DNA from: Paenibacillus lignilyticus
GTDB lineage: Bacteria > Bacillota > Bacilli > Paenibacillales > Paenibacillaceae
Assembly (NCBI RefSeq): GCF_017942085.1
Contig: NZ_JAGKSP010000003.1
Location: forward strand, 434,001 to 498,000
DNA: 64,000 nucleotides
Direction of reading: 5' to 3'
Position numbers and translations under genes: made by a program. The notes under the pieces are model-generated. The model had not been told where the DNA came from and did not search any database. It saw only the letters and a list, made by a program, of their open reading frames with translations. Shown piece after piece: positions 9,603 through 17,286 of the stretch (within the stretch, counting starts at the first letter, position 1; every line of letters begins with the position of its first letter).

Positions 9603-9640
9603 AAAAAAGGAGACCTCAAGCCGCATGGCTCAAGATCTCC
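9603..9640 (-). terminator. Attenuator terminator in leader of ABC exporter operon
   Basis: A very strong intrinsic terminator on the minus strand: 14 paired positions (three of them G-U), loop ATGC, then TTTTTT and G. It lies between the leader reading frame (stop at 9667) and the first exporter gene (start at 9549). Without antitermination, little transcript should reach the exporter genes. Confidence 0.93.
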
Positions 9641-9645
9641 TTATA

Positions 9646-9684
9646 CACAGACGGGTATACAGCTACTTAAGGCTGCAGTCTGTG
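9646..9684 (-). promoter_or_regulatory. Leader hairpin overlapping end of leader peptide
   Basis: CACAGAC (9678-9684, inside the last codons of the leader frame) can pair with GTCTGTG (9646-9652) just before the attenuator terminator. A ribosome near the end of the small frame would disrupt this stem. This is a candidate switching element; the full alternative fold was not computed. Confidence 0.55.
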
Positions 9685-9756
9685 AAAGAAGTCGGGCCGA
9701 TGGACCTGATCAAACGCTTCATTGCGCACATCAATAAAAATGTTTACCATATCCAT
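9667..9756 (-). CDS. 29-residue leader peptide of ABC exporter operon
   Basis: A short frame begins with ATG 9756 directly after a strong AAAGGAGGGCG site and ends with TAA at 9667. The predicted peptide has 29 residues, starting MDMVNIFIDV and ending FFHRLQP. It lies between a good promoter and the attenuator terminator, just ahead of two ABC exporter genes. In B. subtilis the bmrCD exporter is controlled by a translated leader, BmrB, through ribosome-dependent attenuation, and this layout matches that logic. The peptide may be only a ribosome sensor. I do not see similarity to BmrB and cannot test it. Confidence 0.75.
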   Translation of the reverse strand: MDMVNIFIDVRNEAFDQVHRPDFFHRLQP

Positions 9757-9796
9757 CGCCCTCCTTTCATCGTTTTCCGTTAATTGGAACATCCAA

Positions 9797-9825
9797 ATCT
9801 TAACACCACTTCCGGCAGTGCGCAA
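9797..9825 (-). promoter_or_regulatory. Promoter of ABC exporter leader
   Basis: TTGCGC (9820-9825), a 17-base spacer and TAAGAT (9797-9802), with TG one base before the -10. Transcription would start near 9790 and include the leader frame. Confidence 0.7.
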
Positions 9826-9905
9826 GAGGCTCTTGTGAAATTTATTTTCGCCTATAATCGGTCTAAATCAGCCCAAACGCGGTCATGCTCCTAAAAAGCA
9901 GCCGG

Positions 9906-10439
9906 TTACAAATCGCTGGAAGGCTCGAAATCCGCAGCCGTAATTCCTTGTTCCACCGCGAATTCGAAATCCTCAATATCATATACCTGGACAGGCACTT
10001 CAGCCTCCAGGAGCTTATCTTGAAACTCGAATTGATCCGACAGCAGAGGTACGCTCAGCTTCATCGAAGTCAGTAACAGCTCCGTCTCGATCGGGTCAAA
10101 ATATTCGCCGTAATGCGCGTTATCCACCGCATGAACAATGGTAAATTGAATCATGTCATCCAGCAGCAGCGGCGAGCTCTGACGCCAAGGCATCTGAAGG
10201 GCACGCTCGATCTTCTTCTTGTTGAACGGGTCCTCGAAGAACGCAATAAGCTCTCCTATCTTCCCTTTCACGTGCGCATCGTCCTCGGGATCATCCATCA
10301 CAGGATCTGTTCCTGCTTTCATATCGTAGAGTTCCATAATTGTCGAATATGGCAAGACAAAATCGACAGGCCGGCTTGGTACGAGCAAATGACCATATGT
10401 TGCTACCATTACGGCTTCAATGACAAATCGCCGTCGCAT
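9906..10439 (-). CDS. Conserved-looking acidic protein of unknown function
   Basis: A 177-residue soluble protein starting MRRRFVIEAVMVATYGHLL. It has an acidic stretch near residue 50 (PVMDDPEDDAH) and an acidic C-terminus. I do not recognise a named domain. There is no signal peptide or membrane segment. ATG 10439 has GGGGGAG five bases upstream. The gene is monocistronic, with TATAAT on the minus strand at 10504-10509 and a 9-base inverted repeat at 10462-10483 in its leader. Confidence 0.8.
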   Translation of the reverse strand: MRRRFVIEAVMVATYGHLLVPSRPVDFVLPYSTIMELYDMKAGTDPVMDDPEDDAHVKGKIGELIAFFEDPFNKKKIERALQMPWRQSSPLLLDDMIQFTIVHAVDNAHYGEYFDPIETELLLTSMKLSVPLLSDQFEFQDKLLEAEVPVQVYDIEDFEFAVEQGITAADFEPSSDL

Positions 10440-10461
10440 TCTATCTCCCCCTTGTAATAGG

Positions 10462-10483
10462 GAGTTTGACCGTAGTCAAACTC
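10462..10483. repeat. Perfect inverted repeat in leader of the 9906-10439 gene
   Basis: GAGTTTGAC and GTCAAACTC are perfect 9-base arms around CGTA. They lie between the predicted -10 (10504-10509) and the ribosome binding site of the minus-strand gene. There is no following T-run, so an operator or RNA hairpin is more likely than a terminator. Confidence 0.6.
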
Positions 10484-10637
10484 TCTCTGCTAAGTGTTAG
10501 CTTATTATACAACATAACCTTTCACGTACACAGAGCTAAATGCTTGTTTTACAGGAAGCAACTGTTTGGAAGCTGTGCTAAAATAAGACTGGTCCCTGCC
10601 CTAATGTTAAATGTGTATTGGAGTTGATCCCGAACTT

Positions 10638-11627
10638 ATGCATAACGAACAAGTAATCATCGTCGGTGCCGGTCCGTGCGGACTGGCCGCTGCAATTGAG
10701 TTGCAGGCAATCGGCATCGATCCGCTTATGATCGAGAAACGCAATGTCGTTCATTCGATATCGCAATACCCCACCTATATGCACTTCTTCAGCTCCCCGG
10801 AGCTGCTCGAGATCGCCGGCATTCCGTTTACGACGGCGAACGAGAAGCCGTCTCGCGTCGAAGCGCTCAACTACTACCGCAGCGTTGCTCTGCGGCGTGA
10901 AGTCCGCGTTAACGCGTATGAAGCCGTCACGGCGATTCATCCGCAGCAAGATGGCAGCTTCGTGCTGGAGAGCTCGAATCGCCATGGCGAGTTAAACCAT
11001 TATCACGCCAAAGCCGTCATTATCGCAACCGGGTATTTTGATCACCCGAACGAGCTTGGTATTCCCGGCGAGAAGTCCGATAAGGTGACGCATTTCTTCC
11101 GTGAAGCCCATCCATACACCGGCATGCAGGTCGCCATCATCGGCGGCAGCAATTCGGCGATCGATGCGGCTCTGGAGCTGGAGCGAGTTGGCGCGAAGGT
11201 CACCGTCGTATACCGAGGCGACCACTATTCTTCGAGCATCAAGCCATGGGTGCGCCCGATCTTCGAGAGCCTCGTCTCGAAAGGCCGCATTCAGATGCGC
11301 TTCGCCTCCCGTGTCATTGCAATCAGTCCGCGAAGCGTTACCATCGAAAGCGAAGGCGGACTCGATGAACTGCCGAACGACTTCGTGCTGGCCTTGACCG
11401 GTTTCCACCCGGATCGCGCATTTCTTGCCTCCTTCGGCGTTACGATCGAAGAAGAAGGGTATCCGACCTTCAACGACGAAACGATGGAAAGCAATGTACC
11501 GGGTATTTATTTGGCAGGCGTTGTCGCTTCTCGGCGGGAAGCCAATGAAATCTTTATCGAATCCGGCCGGTTCCACGGGCGGAAAATCGCCGTACATCTC
11601 ATGCGCACCGATTCGTTAACGCTATAG
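10638..11627 (+). CDS. ypdA: YpdA-type FAD/NAD(P) oxidoreductase (bacillithiol disulfide reductase)
   Basis: A 329-residue flavoprotein, close to the 324 residues of B. subtilis YpdA. The FAD motif GAGPCG is at residues 10-15, with the Cys characteristic of YpdA. The NAD(P)H motif GGSNSAID is in the middle of the protein. YpdA (Bdr) reduces oxidised bacillithiol using NADPH and works with bacilliredoxins, so the host probably uses bacillithiol. ATG 10638 is chosen because homology starts at MHNEQVIIVG. The site GGAG is 14 bases upstream, which is long, and the alternative ATG at 10611 has no site. It is one of the few plus-strand genes and ends in a bidirectional terminator. Confidence 0.93.
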   Translation: MHNEQVIIVGAGPCGLAAAIELQAIGIDPLMIEKRNVVHSISQYPTYMHFFSSPELLEIAGIPFTTANEKPSRVEALNYYRSVALRREVRVNAYEAVTAIHPQQDGSFVLESSNRHGELNHYHAKAVIIATGYFDHPNELGIPGEKSDKVTHFFREAHPYTGMQVAIIGGSNSAIDAALELERVGAKVTVVYRGDHYSSSIKPWVRPIFESLVSKGRIQMRFASRVIAISPRSVTIESEGGLDELPNDFVLALTGFHPDRAFLASFGVTIEEEGYPTFNDETMESNVPGIYLAGVVASRREANEIFIESGRFHGRKIAVHLMRTDSLTL

Positions 11628-11652
11628 TCGCCTGCCGCGCGTATGTATAATG

Positions 11653-11710
11653 AAAAGGCTTTGAATCCCGAATCGGCGCAGCAGCGCGGTCGGTGAATTC
11701 AAAGCCTTTT
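11653..11710. terminator. Bidirectional terminator between ypdA and the 11719 gene
   Basis: AAAAGGCTTTGAAT pairs with ATTCAAAGCCTTTT around a GC-rich inner hairpin. Runs of T on both strands suit two converging transcripts. Confidence 0.9.
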
Positions 11711-11718
11711 TGGTTTTC

Positions 11719-12246
11719 TTACAGACTCACGATTGGCTGAACGCCATCTTCGTCGACGCCTTGGAAGGTCATCACTGTCGCAATTTTCTGCAGCCGGATA
11801 TATTCATTATTCAACAGTTCCGTTCGGAAGTACGCAAACATATAGACGGCTTCGATGAATGTTAATGCCGGATACACGGAAATGTTCTGATTGCTGAACG
11901 GATTATCGAGCAGCACCTGCCATTCCCCGCTTCGCTGGTCTACGGGTATGGATTCGAATACATGACGCTTGGTCCGAATGATGCCTGCGAATTCGCGCCA
12001 AACGTACGTCCACGACGGACTCGTACGGCCGGGGTCCGGAACAGCAAGCTGCCCACGTCGCAGCAGTTCTTGGGTATACTCACCTTCCTCGTCGGTAAAC
12101 GTGCGCAAATACTGCCTGAAGTCATCCAGAAACCGTCTAATTGCGGTGAATCCTCCCGATCTGAGCTCCAGGCCGAACGCCTCTATTTCCACATCGGAGT
12201 CCAGCCCCTTGATCTGTTGAAAATAGGATTGATCCGTCACATTCAT
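11719..12246 (-). CDS. Hypothetical protein
   Basis: A 175-residue soluble protein with no family I recognise. It starts MNVTDQSYFQQI and is predicted mainly helical, with aromatic clusters such as SWTYVWREF near residue 78 and FIEAVYMFAYFR near 130. No signal peptide, membrane span or catalytic motif is seen. It is the second gene of a two-gene unit, 25 bases after the 12272-12562 gene. AGGAGG lies 11 bases before ATG 12246. The unit follows the por terminator and ends in the shared terminator with ypdA. Confidence 0.75.
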   Translation of the reverse strand: MNVTDQSYFQQIKGLDSDVEIEAFGLELRSGGFTAIRRFLDDFRQYLRTFTDEEGEYTQELLRRGQLAVPDPGRTSPSWTYVWREFAGIIRTKRHVFESIPVDQRSGEWQVLLDNPFSNQNISVYPALTFIEAVYMFAYFRTELLNNEYIRLQKIATVMTFQGVDEDGVQPIVSL

Positions 12247-12271
12247 ACGCCTCTTACCCTCCTACACAACG

Positions 12272-12562
12272 CTATGACTTCAGCAGCGTGATGGTTCCAT
12301 CTTGCTCCAGCACTATTTTTCGAGTCGGATTATTGTTCAGCTTCACATTAAACAGCTTCAACCGCTCTTCCTTCACTTCAAGAAGATCCCAGTCTGAGGT
12401 CGGCTCGATGAAGCCCCTCTCGATAAGCGCTTGCTCAGCCTGCTGTTCCGCTGTTTCGTTATCCTCCCACCAGAGAGCGCCATAGTATGCAAAATCATAC
12501 ACATTTCTCAACATTCCACATGCGATTTCACCGGTCATGCGATGACGCAATACGATGGGCAT
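12272..12562 (-). CDS. Hypothetical protein
   Basis: A 96-residue small soluble protein. The N-terminus MPIVLRHRMTGEIACGMLRN and the C-terminus KIVLEQDGTITLLKS look like beta strands around a helical EQQAEQALIERGF segment. No recognised domain. AAGGAG lies 12 bases upstream of ATG 12562. It is probably co-transcribed with the next gene (25-base gap). Confidence 0.7.
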   Translation of the reverse strand: MPIVLRHRMTGEIACGMLRNVYDFAYYGALWWEDNETAEQQAEQALIERGFIEPTSDWDLLEVKEERLKLFNVKLNNNPTRKIVLEQDGTITLLKS

Positions 12563-12605
12563 TGTCCTTCAGCTCTCCTTCTATCGGGACGGTAAGGCGG
12601 CCTTC

Positions 12606-12648
12606 AAAATAAAAGGCGCGGCGCCTGTTAGCCGCCGCGCCGTCTCAG
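12606..12648 (-). terminator. Terminator of the 2-oxoacid:ferredoxin oxidoreductase operon
   Basis: On the minus strand GGCGCGGCG pairs with CGCCGCGCC around a short loop, followed by TTTTATTTT, just after the stop at 12652. Confidence 0.9.
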
Positions 12649-12651
12649 ATC

Positions 12652-14958
12652 CTACAAGTACATATTCTCGTGCTTCGCCTTGAGGCGTAGCCAGCGGCGT
12701 TCCACTTCATCCTCGAACGACTTGAGCGCTTCGGCATATTCCGGGCGCGTCATATGTTTGGTTTTTCCCATGTTCTTCAGCCAATCGCCAAGCGGAATTC
12801 GTTTCCCCTTCTCTTCCGGGTTATACGTAATCGTCGTGACGCCTTCTTCAACCTCGTACATCGGGAAGAAGCATGTGTTAACGGCTTCATCGATCAAGGT
12901 CTGACCGATTTTCTCCTCCGAGAGCCAGTTCAACGGGCAAGAAATAAGGATTTTCCCATACACAAGTCCGACGTTCTGCGCATAATATTGCGCCTTCGCC
13001 GCTTTACGGAGCAAATCCTGCGGCAGCGATTCCGAACCTGTAAATACATACGAAATATTGGTTGCCGCCATAATTTGCGCCGTATCCTTATGATGGAACA
13101 GCTTGCCGCCTTGATGCTTGCCTACGTTGGATGTCGAAGTACGATGACCGAGCGGTGTTGAATACGACATCTGAGCGCCGGTATTCATATAACCCTCGTT
13201 ATCGTACTCCAGAATGATCATCTTATGGTTACGGAGTGCGCTTCCGATCGCCGGCCCCATACCGATGTCCATCCCGCCGTCGCCTGTAATCATGACGAAG
13301 GTGAAATCATCCTTCAAGCCGTACTGATCCAGTTCGCCGCGTCGTTTGCGTTCCCAGAACATCTCTACAACCCCGGACAGCGTTGCCGCGCCATTCTGGA
13401 ACAAGTTATGAATATACGTCGCTTTATGCGAGGAGTACGGGAATCCGGTTGTAACAACCATCGCGCAGCCGGTTTGGTAGAGGGCGACAATATCGCCTTC
13501 AATCCCCTTGAAGAACAGCTCCAGGCCGGAGAAAATACCGCAGCCCGGACAAGCTCCGTGACCCGGTGCCAGTCGCTTCGGTTTCTTCGTCAGCTGGCGA
13601 ACAGGCGGAACTTTCACTTTCAGCTTGCCGGTTGTTTCATCGCGGTCAACCGTAATGAGACCTGTCTTCAGCTCCTCGTACTTGAGCGGCTCAAGGACAC
13701 GCTTCGGCGCTTTCTCCGGATCGCCCGGCGTATGGCCCCAGTAGTCAAACGGCACTTCGACTTTGCCCGATTGCGCGGCTTCGATCGCAAGCTCAAACAG
13801 GTGATGCCCGTCTTCCGCGTAGAAATCTTTGCCGCCTAAGCCGTAAATCCGGCTGATGACGAGTGTATCCCGAACGCCTTGCGTAAACAGCGCTGCTTTA
13901 ATTTCATTCGTCATGTTGCCGCCATGGCCCCCATAGGAATCAGCGCGGTCGCCGATCGTCACGGCTTTGACGCCGCGCAGAGCTTCTGCGATTTCTTTCG
14001 CTGGGAACGGACGAATCATATTCGGCGCGATTGAACCTGCTTTGATCCCTTTCGCGCGCAGCTGATCCACGACGTCTTTGATAATTTCCGAAGCGGAATT
14101 CATCAAGAACACCGCTACTTCGGCATCATCCATCCGATACAGATCAAGAATCGGGTAATCACGGCCTGTCAGTTCGGCATACTCCGTGCGGATCCGATCG
14201 AACACTTCTCCGGCATTATACATAGCCATCGATTGCTGGTAGCAGTTGTTGATGTAATCCGGTTCGTTCATGTAAGGGCCGACGGTGATGGGATTGTTAC
14301 GGTCAAGCACATGTTTGAAGCCTTCAGGCGAATGCTCGCCTACGAAAGCATGTACATCCGTCCGATGAGCAAAGGTTTGGACGCGGCGTTTCTGATGCGA
14401 AGTAAAGTAACCGTCGGAAGCGACAAGAACAGGCAGTCGCACCTGCGGATCTTCGGCAAGCTTAAGCGCCATAATGTTCATGTCATACACAGCTTGGGGA
14501 TCGCGGCACATTAGGATCGGCCAGCCGGTATTGAGTGCGAAGTACAAATCGGAGTGGTCGCCATGAATATCGAGCGGCCCGGAAACCGAACGGCATACGA
14601 GGTTCATGACCATTGGGAAACGCGTACCGGATTGAACCGGCATTTGCTCCAGCATATACAAGTAACCGTTGGAGCTTGTCGCGTTAAATACGCGGCCGCC
14701 TGCAGCGGAGGCACCATAGCAAATCCCTGCGGAACCATGCTCGCCGTCTGCGGGTATCAATTTAATGTCATGCTGCCCGTTCGCTTTCATGAGATCGAGG
14801 AACTGGGCAACCTCTGTTGAAGGTGAAATAGGAAAATAACCCATAACGTGATAGTTAATTTGATGTGCCGCATAAGCCGCCATCTCATTACCCGACTCAT
14901 AGACCATACGCTGCTCTACTTTACCTCTGCTCACTTCTTTGTTGATTTCAATGGCCAT
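12652..14958 (-). CDS. 2-oxoacid:ferredoxin oxidoreductase, fused alpha-beta subunit
   Basis: The 768-residue protein joins a PorA-like pyrimidine-binding domain (residues 1-410) to a PorB-like TPP-binding domain (from about 460). CPGCG is at 470-474, and the TPP/Mg motif GDGGMDIG ... NEGYMNTG begins at 559. Such enzymes oxidatively decarboxylate pyruvate or another 2-oxoacid to acyl-CoA and reduce ferredoxin. ATG 14958 has AGAGGAG seven bases upstream; a longer frame to 15015 overlaps the preceding gene and has no site. The partner gene (gamma-delta) is 38 bases upstream. The substrate is uncertain, because the familiar Bacillus KorAB has a different fusion order. Confidence 0.93.
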   Translation of the reverse strand: MAIEINKEVSRGKVEQRMVYESGNEMAAYAAHQINYHVMGYFPISPSTEVAQFLDLMKANGQHDIKLIPADGEHGSAGICYGASAAGGRVFNATSSNGYLYMLEQMPVQSGTRFPMVMNLVCRSVSGPLDIHGDHSDLYFALNTGWPILMCRDPQAVYDMNIMALKLAEDPQVRLPVLVASDGYFTSHQKRRVQTFAHRTDVHAFVGEHSPEGFKHVLDRNNPITVGPYMNEPDYINNCYQQSMAMYNAGEVFDRIRTEYAELTGRDYPILDLYRMDDAEVAVFLMNSASEIIKDVVDQLRAKGIKAGSIAPNMIRPFPAKEIAEALRGVKAVTIGDRADSYGGHGGNMTNEIKAALFTQGVRDTLVISRIYGLGGKDFYAEDGHHLFELAIEAAQSGKVEVPFDYWGHTPGDPEKAPKRVLEPLKYEELKTGLITVDRDETTGKLKVKVPPVRQLTKKPKRLAPGHGACPGCGIFSGLELFFKGIEGDIVALYQTGCAMVVTTGFPYSSHKATYIHNLFQNGAATLSGVVEMFWERKRRGELDQYGLKDDFTFVMITGDGGMDIGMGPAIGSALRNHKMIILEYDNEGYMNTGAQMSYSTPLGHRTSTSNVGKHQGGKLFHHKDTAQIMAATNISYVFTGSESLPQDLLRKAAKAQYYAQNVGLVYGKILISCPLNWLSEEKIGQTLIDEAVNTCFFPMYEVEEGVTTITYNPEEKGKRIPLGDWLKNMGKTKHMTRPEYAEALKSFEDEVERRWLRLKAKHENMYL

Positions 14959-14996
14959 TGTTTCGCTCCTCTCTTCCGTGCAAACCCTACACGACG

Positions 14997-16016
14997 TTAA
15001 TTCGCTTTTGCCCAATCAAACTTGTGCGGCACTCGGTGTTGTTCGCCGTAACCATCCGTTTCACGTTCCGAAGCAAGCGCTTCGGTCGGACATGCCACAA
15101 CGCATTTCAAGCAACCCTTGCAATATTGATAATCGATCCCCTGCAGGAACATTTGCGGACGACCCTTCTTATCCGGCTGCTCTTCCCATACGAAGCAGAA
15201 GTCCGGACACGCGGTGTCGCATGCTGCGCAGTGAATGCATTTCTCATCGTCAAAATGCGGCATCATGCCTTGCCTTGAAATACTAATATCCTTCAGCACG
15301 CTGTTTCCGGGATTGATGATCATCCCGCCCATTGGCTGCGTCTCATAGCCGAGTGACGGAACATCCCACCGCGTTGGCTGAGGCATGGTCTCGCCTTCAG
15401 GAAGCGAGTAAGTCTGGAATTTCACTTCATCGTACCCGCGCTGGAATGTACGCAGCGCCGGTTCGACCGCCTGCGGATATTTCTTCTCCAGCGACTTCCG
15501 GATAATTCCTTTCATATGCTCAAAATCCAGGAACGTGCAGAGTCGGAATAACCCGCCAAGCATCGCCATGTTAACGCGATTGTTCTCCTCGAGCGAAATG
15601 CTTGTAGCATCAACTACAGCAAGTGTACCAGCGGACAAGTTCATTTTCTGCTTCAATTCATCGGTTGTCTTACTAGAATTGACCAGTACCACGCTGTCTT
15701 CATAAATCCCGCTGATGACATTCACGGTTTTGGACATATTCTCATGAAACACCCCAACGATATGAGGACGCTCTACCGGCGACGTATCGCGGATATTCGT
15801 CTCCATATCGCAGAAACGAATATGCGCCTTTACCGGCGAGCCCTTCTTCTCTGATCCGTAAGAGGAGAAACTGACCCCATTGAAACCGCTTCCAACAACG
15901 CCTGCTTCAGCTAACATCTTTCCGGCCAAGTTAGCGCCCAATCCGCCTATTGATTCCAATCGAATTTCAAAGAATCCAAGATCATTCTGTTTTGGAAGTA
16001 CCGCCACTTGCTCCAC
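14997..16016 (-). CDS. 2-oxoacid:ferredoxin oxidoreductase, fused gamma-delta subunit
   Basis: The 339-residue protein has an N-terminal gamma-type domain (ESIGGLGANLAGKMLAEAG near residue 21) and a C-terminal 2x[4Fe-4S] ferredoxin. Cys 260, 263, 266 and 270 form one set, and Cys 299, 302, 305 and 309 the other. The delta part carries electrons from the TPP site to ferredoxin. The start is GTG: either 16016, or 16007, which has AAGGGAG at better spacing (eight bases). It is the first gene of a two-gene operon whose order, gamma-delta then alpha-beta, matches archaeal-type porGDAB collapsed into two fused genes. Confidence 0.92.
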   Translation of the reverse strand: MEQVAVLPKQNDLGFFEIRLESIGGLGANLAGKMLAEAGVVGSGFNGVSFSSYGSEKKGSPVKAHIRFCDMETNIRDTSPVERPHIVGVFHENMSKTVNVISGIYEDSVVLVNSSKTTDELKQKMNLSAGTLAVVDATSISLEENNRVNMAMLGGLFRLCTFLDFEHMKGIIRKSLEKKYPQAVEPALRTFQRGYDEVKFQTYSLPEGETMPQPTRWDVPSLGYETQPMGGMIINPGNSVLKDISISRQGMMPHFDDEKCIHCAACDTACPDFCFVWEEQPDKKGRPQMFLQGIDYQYCKGCLKCVVACPTEALASERETDGYGEQHRVPHKFDWAKAN

Positions 16017-16060
16017 TCCCTTCCCGAATTAACTGAAAACTTATATAATTCACAACTATC

Positions 16061-16066
16061 AGTATA
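16061..16066 (-). promoter_or_regulatory. Candidate extended -10 promoter of por operon
   Basis: TATACT on the minus strand with TG one base before it, 45 bases upstream of the gamma-delta start. I see no convincing -35 element. Confidence 0.45.
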
Positions 16067-16234
16067 CCATTACATGGAAGGGGCGAATAGCGTTTCTTTC
16101 CTAAACAGGTTCGCGAAAACAGTAATACAGCATAATGTCCCGAAAGCTGTTCTAGTACAGCTTGTCCCATTTTAATAAACAAAGCTAGCACAGCGGCTGT
16201 TCATTTCCGGCATGGACAGCCCTGCTTTCCCGAA

Positions 16235-17155
16235 TTACGGACGCGAATTGCGACGTTGATAGTGCCTTAATTCCTTCCAGCCGATTTGTTTAATCCCTTC
16301 GTAATGCATCGCATCCTGTACTTCTTTATCTCGGAAAATATCCATTTCCATCCCCCGCTTAAGCGGTTCCGAGTGAAAAGCGGTCAGCTCGTCAGTTACA
16401 AGTGCCGGGTGGATGATCAGTTCGGATACGCCCGGCTTTAACCGTTTCAGCAGCGAAATCATTTGCGACTTGAACTGTGCGTACGTTTCGCCCGGCTTTG
16501 CATGAAACGGCAGCGCCACGAGATAGTCCAGCACGGCGACTCCTCGCCGATCTGCTTCTGCAGCATGCTTAAGTGCCTGTAAGGCCAATTCCGGAGGCGC
16601 CGGCGCTCCCGATTCCAGCTGCAGGAATCGAGGAAGTCGGAAGGGAAGCCTGTATCCTGCGCATACATCAAACACTTCCGTCAGAAAATGTCTGCCCGTC
16701 TGCAATCCGTACAAGCTTCCCATATGGTTATCTGCGTGAGTCACATTGACGCCCATATGAAGCGCCATCTCTACTTGAGCGATGAGTTCTTGTTTCACCT
16801 GCTCCGTATCCGCTCTGCGCTCGAACGATTTGGAATCCCGATGAAAATACCCTTCACCCGTCACAAGCGACTCCGTTGATCCGCCGCGATAAACCGGCCC
16901 CCACTTCATCACATCCCATTCGCTAGTCAGGGTGAAATGGACGCCGACATCCAATAGGGTATGACTGGCGCTCCATACTGCCGCTTCTCTTGCCCATGCG
17001 CAAGGCATCATGATGGTAGCCGAAGAAACGATTCCGCCCTCAAGCAGCTTTTGAATTCCTTTATTGCTGGAGTGACATAAGCCAAAATCATCCGCATTAA
17101 TAATCAACAAGCGATCGTTCGGTCCGTAACCTAGCAGCTCAGCCGTGCTCTTCAT
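16235..17155 (-). CDS. YdjC/ChbG family carbohydrate deacetylase
   Basis: The 306-residue protein has the family hallmark NADDFG near residue 20 and a second metal-site phrase THADNHMGS near 135. ChbG/YdjC enzymes are metal-dependent deacetylases of N-acetylated sugars such as chitobiose. ATG 17155 is preferred to ATG 17161: GGGGAGG is seven bases before it, whereas the other would be only one base away. It appears monocistronic. No sugar transporter or glycosidase gene is adjacent, so the substrate is open. Confidence 0.9.
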   Translation of the reverse strand: MKSTAELLGYGPNDRLLIINADDFGLCHSSNKGIQKLLEGGIVSSATIMMPCAWAREAAVWSASHTLLDVGVHFTLTSEWDVMKWGPVYRGGSTESLVTGEGYFHRDSKSFERRADTEQVKQELIAQVEMALHMGVNVTHADNHMGSLYGLQTGRHFLTEVFDVCAGYRLPFRLPRFLQLESGAPAPPELALQALKHAAEADRRGVAVLDYLVALPFHAKPGETYAQFKSQMISLLKRLKPGVSELIIHPALVTDELTAFHSEPLKRGMEMDIFRDKEVQDAMHYEGIKQIGWKELRHYQRRNSRP

Positions 17156-17242
17156 ATACATGCCTCCCCACCTTGCTTCAGCATGATTGCTTCCGGTTTA
17201 CCGAAATTTCACAATATCATGTTATCTATATGAATAAAACAA

Positions 17243-17277
17243 GGCCGATCATTCTCCACGGCGGAGATAGATCGGCC
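17243..17277 (-). terminator. Terminator of the APH-like kinase gene
   Basis: GGCCGATC and GATCGGCC are perfect 8-base arms, and TTGTTTTATT follows on the minus strand. Confidence 0.85.
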
Positions 17278-17286
17278 CTGCATGTC

